A DNA stretch of 6,122 bases, from contig JAGPVK010000137.1 of NCBI GenBank assembly GCA_018067055.1, positions 1-6,122 on the forward strand, in the 5' to 3' direction. The position numbers were made by a program, and so were the translations under genes. Each line of letters starts with the position of its first letter. Within the stretch, counting starts at the first letter, position 1. Below the pieces are notes generated by a model, which was not told the DNA's origin, searched no databases, and saw only the letters and a list, made by a program, of their open reading frames with translations. The DNA is from Sphingomonadales bacterium. GTDB taxonomy: Bacteria > Pseudomonadota > Alphaproteobacteria > Sphingomonadales > Sphingomonadaceae. Of the stretch, positions 1 to 4,985 are shown piece after piece.

Positions 1-222
1 CAGACGCTCGAACAAGGTGAAGGCATCTGCGGTAGCGCCAGCAAAACCGCCGATAACCGATCCATCATGGAGTTGGCGGACCTTGCGGGCATTCCATTTC
101 ATCACCGTCTGTCCCATCGATACCTGACCGTCGCCAACGACGACGACCTTGCCATTTTTTCTTACCGATAAAATTGTGGTGCCGTGCCATTGCTGCAGGC
201 CATGTTGCTGATTTTCTGTCAT
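1..222 (-). CDS. hslV: ATP-dependent protease peptidase subunit HslV, N-terminal 74 residues (partial)
   Basis: HslV (ClpQ) is the threonine peptidase of the cytoplasmic HslVU/ClpYQ protease: a double hexamer that degrades misfolded or regulatory proteins delivered by the ATPase HslU. The reading frame starts at ATG 222 and stays open to base 1, so about 100 C-terminal residues lie outside the window. Visible marks are [10 protein letters not shown] at residues 11-20, with Thr15 as the expected catalytic nucleophile after removal of a 14-residue propeptide; [15 protein letters not shown] at 28-42; Asp31 and Lys47, matching the family active-site Asp17 and Lys33; and [14 protein letters not shown], a highly conserved HslV stretch. 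Many alphaproteobacterial HslV proteins carry such an N-terminal extension, whereas E. coli begins at the catalytic Thr after Met removal. I see no good Shine-Dalgarno upstream. hslU would be expected beyond the left edge, which cannot be checked here. Identification is secure. Confidence 0.96.
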   Translation of the reverse strand, partial: MTENQQHGLQQWHGTTILSVRKNGKVVVVGDGQVSMGQTVMKWNARKVRQLHDGSVIGGFAGATADAFTLFERL

Positions 223-346
223 GAAACGGGATATGGGTAATGTGGTGCCGATGTGCAACCAAAGGTGTGCCGGCTTCGCATTATGACCGAATATTCAATA
301 GCAAAGCCTCGAGTAAGGCCTTTGGTTTCTGATCAGTCAGCAGGGC

Positions 347-376
347 AAAAAAAATGGCGACCAGATGGCCGCCATT
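347..376 (-). terminator. Rho-independent terminator of the 81-residue peptide gene
   Basis: On the minus strand, arms AATGGCGGCC and GGTCGCCATT form a 10-bp stem (one G-U pair) around the loop ATCT at bases 353-376. Eight T residues follow directly (complement of the A-run 347-354). It begins 25 bases past the stop codon of the 81-residue peptide gene and ends about 125 bases before hslV, so the peptide gene is probably a separate transcript from hslV. Hairpin plus U-tract is seen directly; strength is inferred. Confidence 0.85.
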
Positions 377-391
377 CTATAATTTTTAAAT

Positions 392-405
392 CTGAACTAG
401 TTCAG
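392..405. repeat. 14-bp perfect palindrome over the stop codon of the peptide gene
   Basis: CTGAACTAGTTCAG is perfectly self-complementary and contains the TGA stop (402-404, minus strand) of the 81-residue peptide gene. In RNA it could form a 5-bp stem with loop CUAG about 15 bases before the main terminator hairpin. It may be an extra 3'-end stabilising hairpin, a protein-binding site, or chance. Seen in sequence; role unknown. Confidence 0.6.
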
Positions 406-647
406 GGGGAGGTTGGTGTATTTTCGCTGCCGTCGGCTGCGATAATGATACCACCAATAACTGCTGCTGCAGCAAGGATCGCAATGATAATGCCCGAGCC
501 ACCCTCAACATTGCTTTCGCCGCCAACAGTTGCACCGGTACGTGCGACCGAAGACACTGGCTGAGCAGGCTGTACAGCCTGAGCCAAGACGGGTGCGCTT
601 ACAAGCGATGCTGCTGCTGCAGCCATTCCAATTTTACCGAAACGCAT
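402..647 (-). CDS. Small exported single-helix membrane protein with PTSP tail, 81 residues, function unknown
   Basis: The start at 647 (MRFGKIGM) is chosen over an in-frame ATG at 677 because AAGGAG (654-659) lies six bases upstream of it, and because the shorter form begins as a proper signal peptide. Residues 1-22 have basic residues (Arg2, Lys5), an Ala-rich hydrophobic core and a VLA-Q cleavage site. Residues 25-51 are a short polar linker rich in Pro, Gln, Ser and Gly. Residues 52-71 (GIIIAILAAAAVIGGIIIAA) are one transmembrane helix, followed by an acidic tail ending PTSP. From memory, small proteins with this plan and a similar tail are common and uncharacterised in sphingomonads; I know no biochemical role. 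After cleavage the mature chain would be about 58 residues, anchored by the one helix with the linker probably periplasmic. Strong ribosome site, own terminator and a long AT-rich leader suggest a well-expressed, separately controlled gene. Real gene: confident; function: unknown. Confidence 0.85.
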   Translation of the reverse strand: MRFGKIGMAAAAASLVSAPVLAQAVQPAQPVSSVARTGATVGGESNVEGGSGIIIAILAAAAVIGGIIIAADGSENTPTSP

Positions 648-653
648 AATTTG

Positions 654-659
654 CTCCTT
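654..659 (-). promoter_or_regulatory. Ribosome binding site deciding the start of the 81-residue peptide
   Basis: AAGGAG on the minus strand, six bases before ATG 647. It selects this start rather than the ATG at 677, which would add ten hydrophilic residues in front of the signal peptide. Confidence 0.85.
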
Positions 660-734
660 CAGGGTTTCGCATTTCATTCAATACGCGATAACCAATGGCA
701 TAACAGACCACTGAAATCAACCATGTTATTGTTC

Positions 735-763
735 AAAATAGGAATATCCAAATTCCGTTGCAA
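735..763 (-). promoter_or_regulatory. Candidate promoter with operator-like inverted repeat, for the 81-residue peptide gene
   Basis: On the minus strand, TTGCAA (763-758) and TATTTT (740-735) are separated by exactly 17 bases, each matching four of six bases of the sigma-70 consensus. The spacer is bounded by GGAAT and ATTCC (741-745 and 752-756), a 5-bp inverted repeat with a 6-base gap that exactly fills the space between the boxes. Transcription would begin near 728 and give a leader of about 80 bases. Matches are modest, so this is a candidate only. Confidence 0.35.
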
Positions 764-792
764 AGATCACACAGATTTTGGTGTTGCAAAGA
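757..792. repeat. Direct repeat GTTGCAAAGA, two copies 26 bp apart
   Basis: GTTGCAAAGA occurs at 757-766 and 783-792 with identical sequence, and a third partial copy TTGCAGA follows at 796-802. The first copy overlaps the candidate -35 box of the peptide gene. Spacing of 26 bp is about two and a half helical turns. It could be a regulator-binding pair or chance in AT-rich DNA. Confidence 0.45.
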
Positions 793-859
793 AAATTGCA
801 GATTATTCGAGATATCCAGGTACTTCGTTAATTTCGCTTGCTCGGCCTTCCGATTGCCG

Positions 860-888
860 TTGACTTCTCAGGGTTGTTCCGATTCAAG
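860..888 (+). promoter_or_regulatory. Weak candidate promoter for the 74-residue gene
   Basis: TTGACT (860-865) is a near-consensus -35 box. At a 17-base spacing lies TTCAAG (883-888), a poor -10 match (three of six). The start at 953 would then have a leader of roughly 60 bases. No better pair was found upstream of this gene; a TATAGC at 924-929 has no matching -35 box. Confidence 0.22.
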
Positions 889-929
889 ACGTTAACCAAG
901 AGACGAAAATTGGTACTGGAAACTATAGC

Positions 930-942
930 TAACAAATTGTTA
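930..942. repeat. 13-bp palindrome TAACAAATTGTTA upstream of the 74-residue gene
   Basis: Two 6-bp arms, TAACAA and TTGTTA, flank one central A. It ends 10 bases before the preferred ATG (953), where an operator or the initiation region would lie. An AT-rich palindrome of this size can occur by chance. Confidence 0.4.
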
Positions 943-952
943 ACTAGTGGAC

Positions 953-1171
953 ATGGACAGAGAAAGATTCAGACCACTGGTTTTGCGTGAGGACGCCGTC
1001 AGGCACCCGTTTCGTCAACGTCTGCCGATCGAAATCATTCAGATTGCTAGAGAGAAGCATGATTCTGAAAGGGCCGCGATCGCGAAGGAAAAAGGACGCG
1101 GGGATGACGTCAGCTTGTTTCTGCTGAGCTTTCTCGCATTTTTCACAGCATTTTATATGTTCATTTTCTGA
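953..1171 (+). CDS. Small protein with C-terminal transmembrane anchor, 72 residues (hypothetical)
   Basis: I do not recognise a named family. The preferred start is ATG 953 (MDRERFRPLV), giving 72 residues; GTG 947 would add two. An in-frame TAA at 941 forbids anything longer. Residues 1-51 are strongly charged (many Arg, Lys, Glu, Asp) and probably partly helical, including QIAREKHDSERAAIAKEKGR. The last 18 or so residues (LFLLSFLAFFTAFYMFIF) form one very hydrophobic helix that runs to the stop codon. This is a tail-anchored plan: a cytoplasmic basic/acidic domain held to the inner membrane. No clear Shine-Dalgarno is visible, which lowers confidence. In favour are the gene-like amino-acid composition, the sharp hydrophilic-to-hydrophobic switch, and the tight convergent fit with the transporter gene 14 bases downstream. 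Function unknown. Confidence 0.6.
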   Translation: MDRERFRPLVLREDAVRHPFRQRLPIEIIQIAREKHDSERAAIAKEKGRGDDVSLFLLSFLAFFTAFYMFIF

Positions 1172-1174
1172 TCC

Positions 1175-1187
1175 GACCGCAGCGGTC
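1175..1187. terminator. Short hairpin between convergent genes, weak terminator candidate
   Basis: GACCGC and GCGGTC flank one A, giving a 5-bp GC-rich stem with a 3-base loop. It fills the 14-base gap between the 72-residue gene stop (1171) and the transporter stop (1186-1188). Neither strand has a following T-tract, so intrinsic termination would be weak. Confidence 0.3.
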
Positions 1188-2472
1188 AGTCACAGGCGCG
1201 GTGGAGTTGCTGGCCAAGCCATGCCGCCACCAGACACATGGCGGCAACCAGCAACAGTTGCTCGGTCGTGGAAACGCCCAGCATACTGAGTCCCAGAGCG
1301 CCCAGAGCACCCAGCACCATACAGCCGGAATTGACGACATTGTTGGCGGCGATGGTGCGCGCAGTCTGGCTGATATCGACGGTGGTGGTCAGAAATGCGT
1401 ATAACGGCACGACAAACATGCCGCCGAATATCGATACCCCGCCCAGCGTGCCGAGCAACGCCCATGCGCCGTCATGCACGATGAATGTCTTGAAAGTGTA
1501 GAGCTGGCCGTCGGGCAAACCATCCCAGCTGCGGGCTATGAAGTAGAGAATGACCACGAAAACCCCCATCAGAATAACGCTGACCGGCGCAAAGCGTGCC
1601 GACACTTCGCTTTTCAACAGACGGTTGACGAGGATGGAACCGATCGCAATGCCCATCGAGAATACGCCCAGAAAGAGACTGGCCACTTCCGGTGTCGCGG
1701 TTAGCACATTCTCTACCAGCGGCGGAAACTGGATGATCATGACCGATCCGATGGTCCAGAAAAAGCTGATCGCAATAATCGCCAGATACAATCTGCGAAC
1801 ATGCAAAGTTGCCGAGATCAGGCGAATAGAAGAGCGGACGAAATTAAAGTCGATTTTCTCAACCTCCTTTTGCGCCGGAGCGGGCGGCATGAACTGGGCA
1901 GCTATGCGGCCGATCAGCGCCACCAGAAAAACCGTGAAGATCGCAATCTCGACGCCATTTCCATCGCGATCGATGATGATCCCGCCGAGAATGGTTCCTG
2001 CCAGAATGGCAATATAGGTGCCGGCTTCAACCAGTCCGGTGCCAGCGAGCACTTCGTCTTTCTGCAGATGTTGCGGTAACACGGCATATTTGATCGGACC
2101 GAAAAAGGTCGATTGCAGGCCCAAAAGGAACAAGGCGGTGAGCATGATCGGGATATTGTGCAGCCAAAGCCCGACACCGCCAATGACAGCGATGAATATC
2201 TCCAGCGTTTTGACGAATCGGGTGATCCGTGACTTGTCGTAATTGTCAGCCAGCTGGCCTGCGAGAGACGAAAACAGGAAAAACGGCAGGATGAAGAGTC
2301 CGGAGGCAAGAGCATTGAATGCAAAATCCTCGGATTCACTATCGTAAATGCCGTAGGTCACCAGGATGACCATCGAGAATTTGAAGAGATTGTCGTTAAA
2401 TGCCCCAAGGAGCTGCGTCAGGAACAATGGCAAAAACCGTCGTGTTCGCAGCAAATGCGCCGTATTTTGCAT
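1186..2472 (-). CDS. LplT-like major facilitator superfamily transporter (probable lysophospholipid transporter)
   Basis: A polytopic inner-membrane protein of 428 residues with about 12 hydrophobic segments. In E. coli, LplT flips lysophospholipids inward for re-acylation. Family marks are visible along the chain: LTQLLGAFNDNLFK at residues 18-31, with Asp27 where LplT has its essential first-helix Asp; GQLADNYDKSR at 72-82, the MFS loop 2-3 motif; FFGPIKYAVLPQHL at 123-136; GLVEAGTYIAILAGTILGG from 146; and GGMFVVPLYAFL near residue 350. ATG 2472 is chosen because the protein then opens LLRTRRFLPLF like relatives. ATG 2514 (14 residues longer) has AAGGA too close to it, and neither start has a well-spaced ribosome site. 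Many relatives are fused to an acyltransferase and an AMP ligase (Aas type); this one ends after the transporter domain with no partner adjacent. It is divergent from pgsA. Substrate is inferred from family; some members are of unknown specificity. Confidence 0.8.
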   Translation of the reverse strand: MQNTAHLLRTRRFLPLFLTQLLGAFNDNLFKFSMVILVTYGIYDSESEDFAFNALASGLFILPFFLFSSLAGQLADNYDKSRITRFVKTLEIFIAVIGGVGLWLHNIPIMLTALFLLGLQSTFFGPIKYAVLPQHLQKDEVLAGTGLVEAGTYIAILAGTILGGIIIDRDGNGVEIAIFTVFLVALIGRIAAQFMPPAPAQKEVEKIDFNFVRSSIRLISATLHVRRLYLAIIAISFFWTIGSVMIIQFPPLVENVLTATPEVASLFLGVFSMGIAIGSILVNRLLKSEVSARFAPVSVILMGVFVVILYFIARSWDGLPDGQLYTFKTFIVHDGAWALLGTLGGVSIFGGMFVVPLYAFLTTTVDISQTARTIAANNVVNSGCMVLGALGALGLSMLGVSTTEQLLLVAAMCLVAAWLGQQLHRACD

Positions 2473-2635
2473 AAAATGAAAATCTCTTTTCGTGCGGAAA
2501 AATGAGCGTTCCATCGTCCTTAGCCCATTCAGCCACAGCGTCAACGCGGATCAGGACCGCCTGCGCCTTGAATTCGACCATTAATTGGCTGAATCAATTT
2601 TCATTTTGGGCAAATCCGTTTATGCGGAAGCCGCG
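2473..2635. promoter_or_regulatory. Divergent intergenic region between the transporter and pgsA
   Basis: These 163 bases must hold two outward promoters. On the minus strand TTGACG (2544-2539) is a good -35 box, but the hexamer 16 bases on, TAAGGA, is a poor -10. If used, transcripts would start near 2510, after ATG 2514, which supports the shorter transporter start. On the plus strand TTTATG (2619-2624) is a weak -10 with no -35. A small inverted repeat, AATTG (2583-2587) and CAATT (2595-2599), lies midway. No riboswitch was recognised. Confidence 0.35.
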
Positions 2636-3208
2636 ATGCTGAATTTGCCAAACATATTGACACTCTCGCGAATCTTTGCGGTGCCGATTCTTGTTTTTCT
2701 GCTCTGGCCGAACTTTGATGTGCGCGCCTCGCAGCCATTGCCGATCGACTATTTGCTGACCTTCGGGCTCTATTGTCTGATGGCGGTCACCGACTATTTC
2801 GACGGATATCTTGCCCGCACGCAGGGTACTGTTTCCAAGCTCGGCATATTTCTTGATCCGATCGCCGACAAGATCATGGTGGCCGCCGTGGTCTTGATGC
2901 TGATCTTCACCAGAGACATCAATGGCTGGCACACAATCGCCGCCATTGTCATCCTGTTGCGCGAGATCATGGTATCCGGTCTGCGTGAATTTCTTGCCGG
3001 TTTACAGGTCAGCGTGCCGGTGTCCCAATTGGCCAAATGGAAAACCGGATTTCAGATGATTTCCCTTGGCGCGCTGATATTGGCCGGCGGTTTGCCTCAC
3101 TTTCCGATCGTGCAAACCCTCGGCTTGTGGACGCTCTGGGCAGCCGCGATCCTGACGCTGATCACCGGATGGGATTATCTGCGTGTCGGCCTGAAGCACA
3201 TGGATTGA
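2636..3208 (+). CDS. pgsA: CDP-diacylglycerol--glycerol-3-phosphate 3-phosphatidyltransferase (phosphatidylglycerophosphate synthase)
   Basis: PgsA transfers the phosphatidyl group of CDP-diacylglycerol to glycerol-3-phosphate, releasing CMP, at the cytoplasmic face of the inner membrane. The product leads to phosphatidylglycerol and cardiolipin. At 190 residues it matches the usual length (E. coli 182). The CDP-alcohol phosphotransferase signature D-x2-D-G-x2-A-R-x8-G-x3-D-x3-D is complete: Asp53, Asp56, Gly57, Ala60, Arg61, Gly70, Asp74, Asp78. The four Asp residues bind metal and substrates. The N-terminus LPNILTLSRIFAVP and the conserved LREIMVSGLREFLA segment (near 126-139) are typical of PgsA rather than of phosphatidylserine or choline enzymes. 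About six hydrophobic segments are visible. ATG 2636 is preferred over an in-frame TTG at 2585: the family starts with ML-LPN, and GGAAG lies five bases upstream. It is first in a three-gene operon, its TGA overlapping the moaD ATG by one base. Confidence 0.95.
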   Translation: MLNLPNILTLSRIFAVPILVFLLWPNFDVRASQPLPIDYLLTFGLYCLMAVTDYFDGYLARTQGTVSKLGIFLDPIADKIMVAAVVLMLIFTRDINGWHTIAAIVILLREIMVSGLREFLAGLQVSVPVSQLAKWKTGFQMISLGALILAGGLPHFPIVQTLGLWTLWAAAILTLITGWDYLRVGLKHMD

Positions 3209-3471
3209 TGGAGCGTTCGCTGAACATCATTTATTTTGCCTGGGTGCGGGAACGTCTTGGCCTGGACCAGGAACGAGTCGCGCTCGGTGACGGGATCGAG
3301 ACCATCAGTGACGTGCTGACGATGCTGGCTGACCGGGGGGCTGGCTATGCGGAAATATTTTCCGATATCGGCAAGCTGCGTTTCGCCCTTGATCAGGATT
3401 ATGGCGTGCCCGGTACCGCAATTGAATCTGCCCAGGAACTGGCGATTTTCCCGCCGGTCACCGGCGGATGA
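3208..3471 (+). CDS. moaD: Molybdopterin synthase sulfur-carrier subunit MoaD
   Basis: MoaD is the small ubiquitin-like subunit of molybdopterin synthase. Its C-terminal glycine is activated by a MoeB-type enzyme, converted to a thiocarboxylate, and donates sulfur to precursor Z (cyclic pyranopterin monophosphate) in the MoaE active site. The 87-residue protein has the expected length, opens with the beta-strand LNIIYFAWVRERLGL, contains KLRFALDQDYG in mid-chain (56-66), and ends in the family tail FPPVTGG with the essential Gly-Gly at residues 86-87. Start ATG 3208 overlaps the pgsA TGA (TGATG) and the 3' end overlaps moaE by four bases, so translation is very likely coupled along the operon; no independent ribosome site is apparent. 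moaA, moaC and moeB are not in the window. Identification is firm. Confidence 0.94.
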   Translation: MERSLNIIYFAWVRERLGLDQERVALGDGIETISDVLTMLADRGAGYAEIFSDIGKLRFALDQDYGVPGTAIESAQELAIFPPVTGG

Positions 3472-3911
3472 TCACGATCCAGGTCGGGGAGGCCGATTTC
3501 GATATCGGCGCAGAAACACTGGCTGTCGCCGGACAGGGTGGCGGGGCCATTGCCAGCTTTGTCGGGCAGGTTCGCGATGACGGCAATCTGGCATCGCTCG
3601 AGCTGGAACATTATCCGGCGATGACAAAAAAGGCGCTGCGGAAGATTGCCGAAGCGGCGCTCTCCGAGTGGCCGCTCCATGCGGTTACGATCATCCACCG
3701 GGTCGGGAAATTGGCCGTCGGCGAAAATATCGTCCTGGTTGTGACCGGATCCGATCATCGCGAAGCGGCGATCGAATCCTGCTCTTTCATCATGGACAGG
3801 TTGAAGACCGTGGCACCGTTCTGGAAGAAGGAAACCCGCACCGACGGTGCCGTCAAATGGATCGAAGAACGGGCATCCGATGTCGAAGCATCGGAAAAAT
3901 GGCAGAAATAG
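3468..3911 (+). CDS. moaE: Molybdopterin synthase catalytic subunit MoaE
   Basis: MoaE dimerises and binds the MoaD tail. It inserts two dithiolene sulfurs into cyclic pyranopterin monophosphate to make molybdopterin, in the cytoplasm. The 147-residue length is typical. Visible family segments are SFVGQVR at 30-36 (Arg36, substrate binding), LELEHYPAMTKKAL at 44-57, VTIIHRVGKLAVGE at 73-86, SDHR at 95-98 (His97, Arg98), and FIMDRLKTVAPFWKKE at 107-122. Lys113 and Lys120 keep the seven-residue spacing of E. coli Lys119 and Lys126, the first being the key catalytic lysine. Its ATG overlaps the moaD stop as ATGA, the usual sign of coupled translation and 1:1 subunit supply. It is the last gene of the operon and ends eight bases from the convergent regulator stop, with no clear intrinsic terminator between them. 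Confidence 0.95.
   Translation: MITIQVGEADFDIGAETLAVAGQGGGAIASFVGQVRDDGNLASLELEHYPAMTKKALRKIAEAALSEWPLHAVTIIHRVGKLAVGENIVLVVTGSDHREAAIESCSFIMDRLKTVAPFWKKETRTDGAVKWIEERASDVEASEKWQK
3876..3895. repeat. 7-bp hairpin inside the 3' end of moaE
   Basis: TCCGATG (3876-3882) and CATCGGA (3889-3895) pair perfectly around a six-base loop. It lies 14 bases before the moaE stop and about 25 bases past the oxyR stop on the opposite strand. No T-tract follows on either strand, so it is not a standard intrinsic terminator. It may stall or protect either transcript 3' end, or be a coding coincidence. Confidence 0.35.
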
Positions 3912-3919
3912 GAATTTTT

Positions 3920-4843
3920 CTATGCGTGGGCTTTCGAAACCCAGTTTTGCGCGCCCTTCATGATCTCCGCCAACAGTTGAAATTCGCTCCGCCGCGGACT
4001 GTTCTTGCGCCAGACCAGAGCGATATCGCGGGTAGCCCGATCCGATTTCAGCGGCCTTGCGACGATATCCGTATAATTTAATATCCCGCTGTCGATCGCC
4101 ATTTTCGGGAGCAGGGTCAGGCCAAGTCCATTGTCCACCATCTGCACCAGCGTGTGCAGCGAGGTGCCCATCATCCGGGCGGATGCGCGCAGTTCAGGCC
4201 GATTGCAGGCCGCGAGTGCGTGATCCTTGAGACAATGGCCGTCCTCGAGCAGCAACAGCTGTGTCTCATCAATGTGCGCGGGGTCCACTTCGAGCGGCGG
4301 ATCGCGCGGATCATTTTTCGGGAAGGCGACAAATATCTCGTCACTGAACAGGACTTCGAACTCGACATCGCCGCAGGGAAAGGGCTGCGCCAGCAGCACG
4401 CAATCGGCATGACCATGATGGAGGGAATCGCACGCCGCCTGGCTGGTTTCCTCTTTCAGATACAGTTTCAGTTCTGGCCGTTCCTTGCGCAATTGCGGTA
4501 GCAGGCGGGGCAGAAGAAACGGTGCGATCGTCGGGATCACGCTCATCCGGATATCGCCGGCCAGCGGTTTTCCTGCGGATCGCGCCATTTCCGAAAGCTC
4601 TTCTGCTTCGCGCAGTATCCGATAGGCTTTTTCCACCATCTGATTGCCCAGATCGGTGAATCGGACCACCCTGCGCGTACGTTCAACCAGCACGATATCC
4701 AGCAACGCTTCCAGTTCCTTGATGCCAGCCGACAAGGTCGACTGGGTGACGAAGCAGGATTCCGCTGCCTTGCCGAAATGGCCATGCTCCTTCAGCGCTA
4801 CCAGATATTGCAGTTGTTTGAGCGTAGGCAGGTAGGTCGACAT
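3920..4843 (-). CDS. oxyR: Hydrogen peroxide-sensing LysR-family regulator OxyR
   Basis: OxyR is a tetrameric LysR-type DNA-binding protein that senses H2O2 through a disulfide switch and activates defence genes such as catalase and peroxiredoxin. The 307-residue protein has the N-terminal winged helix-turn-helix (about residues 8-65; FGKAAESCFVTQSTLSAGIKEL spans the recognition region) and a C-terminal sensor domain. OxyR-specific marks are VIPTIAPFLLPRLLP near 102-116 and LLLLEDGHCLKDHALAAC near 196-213. The cysteines Cys204 and Cys213 keep the nine-residue spacing of E. coli Cys199 and Cys208, the redox pair, so peroxide sensing is expected. Other LysR proteins lack this DGHC segment. ATG 4843 is the natural start; no strong Shine-Dalgarno precedes it. 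It is divergent from cysE, with a perfect inverted repeat in the shared region suggesting autoregulation, as known for OxyR. The target genes here are unknown. Confidence 0.92.
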   Translation of the reverse strand: MSTYLPTLKQLQYLVALKEHGHFGKAAESCFVTQSTLSAGIKELEALLDIVLVERTRRVVRFTDLGNQMVEKAYRILREAEELSEMARSAGKPLAGDIRMSVIPTIAPFLLPRLLPQLRKERPELKLYLKEETSQAACDSLHHGHADCVLLAQPFPCGDVEFEVLFSDEIFVAFPKNDPRDPPLEVDPAHIDETQLLLLEDGHCLKDHALAACNRPELRASARMMGTSLHTLVQMVDNGLGLTLLPKMAIDSGILNYTDIVARPLKSDRATRDIALVWRKNSPRRSEFQLLAEIMKGAQNWVSKAHA

Positions 4844-4856
4844 TATCGAGGCTTTC

Positions 4857-4878
4857 GATCAATAGCAGGATATTGATC
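4857..4878. promoter_or_regulatory. Inverted repeat GATCAATA-N6-TATTGATC, candidate LysR/OxyR operator
   Basis: Two perfect 8-bp arms flank six bases (GCAGGA), 14 bases upstream of the oxyR ATG. The site overlaps the expected oxyR transcription start and lies about 120 bases upstream of cysE. LysR regulators typically bind dyads near their own promoter. Just beyond it, ATAG at 4883-4886 and CTGT at 4894-4897 sit at the 7-base spacing of an OxyR ATAG/CTAT half-site with one mismatch. Symmetry is seen directly; the binding protein is inferred. Confidence 0.55.
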
Positions 4879-4879
4879 T

Positions 4880-4907
4880 ACTATAGTGATTATCTGTCGT
4901 TTGAAAA
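4880..4907 (-). promoter_or_regulatory. Candidate oxyR promoter
   Basis: On the minus strand TATAGT (4885-4880) matches five of six bases of a -10 box. TTTTCA (4907-4902), 16 bases upstream, is a weaker -35. Transcription would start near 4873, inside the inverted repeat, a position suited to autorepression. A second option is TTGATA, 16 bases and TAATCA slightly further upstream. Confidence 0.35.
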
Positions 4908-4959
4908 GTATCAACCGAATTGGGTTGCAAGAAAAGACTGGAAATAGGGGGCTATCGTG

Positions 4960-4977
4960 CCTAGCTTATAAGCTTGG
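4960..4977. repeat. Palindrome around AGCTTATAAGCT in the cysE leader
   Basis: AGCTTATAAGCT (4963-4974) is a perfect 12-bp palindrome, extended by CC and GG beyond a T-T mismatch to 18 bp. It ends nine bases before the cysE ribosome site. TATAAG inside it (4967-4972) resembles a -10 box but has no -35 partner at normal spacing. It may be an operator, part of the cysE promoter, or chance. Confidence 0.4.
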
Positions 4978-4985
4978 AAACATCC

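Larger units (their letters stand above)
648..946. other. AT-rich gene-free region between the peptide gene and the 74-residue gene
   Basis: This 299-base stretch separates two divergent small genes. I see no convincing coding region: the open frame at 651-863 has no ribosome site or protein-like composition. It should hold both promoters. Visible elements are a minus-strand promoter-like pair (735-763) with an inverted repeat in its spacer, the 10-mer GTTGCAAAGA at 757-766 and again at 783-792, a good but isolated TTGACT at 860-865, and the 13-base palindrome TAACAAATTGTTA at 930-942. No tRNA, riboswitch or other structured RNA was recognised. Confidence 0.6.

Noticed and set aside
253..564. 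Plus-strand open frame of about 100 codons
   Set aside because: It runs antisense over the signal-peptide gene and its terminator, has no ribosome site, and its protein mirrors the Ala-rich codons of the real gene.
651..863. Plus-strand 70-codon open frame in the gene-free region
   Set aside because: No ribosome site, no recognisable composition or domain, and it crosses the candidate promoter of the divergent peptide gene.
1550..2017. Plus-strand 155-codon open frame inside the transporter gene
   Set aside because: Antisense shadow of a well-supported LplT-like coding region; Ile/Met/Arg-rich chain with no domain.
2585..2635. N-terminal extension of pgsA from TTG
   Set aside because: The family begins at M-L-x-LPN; the extra residues are not PgsA-like and the ATG has an acceptable ribosome site.
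4883..4897. Full OxyR tetrameric site (ATAG/CTAT repeated)
   Set aside because: Only one half-site with a mismatch fits the spacing; the other half does not, so it is noted only as support for the dyad.
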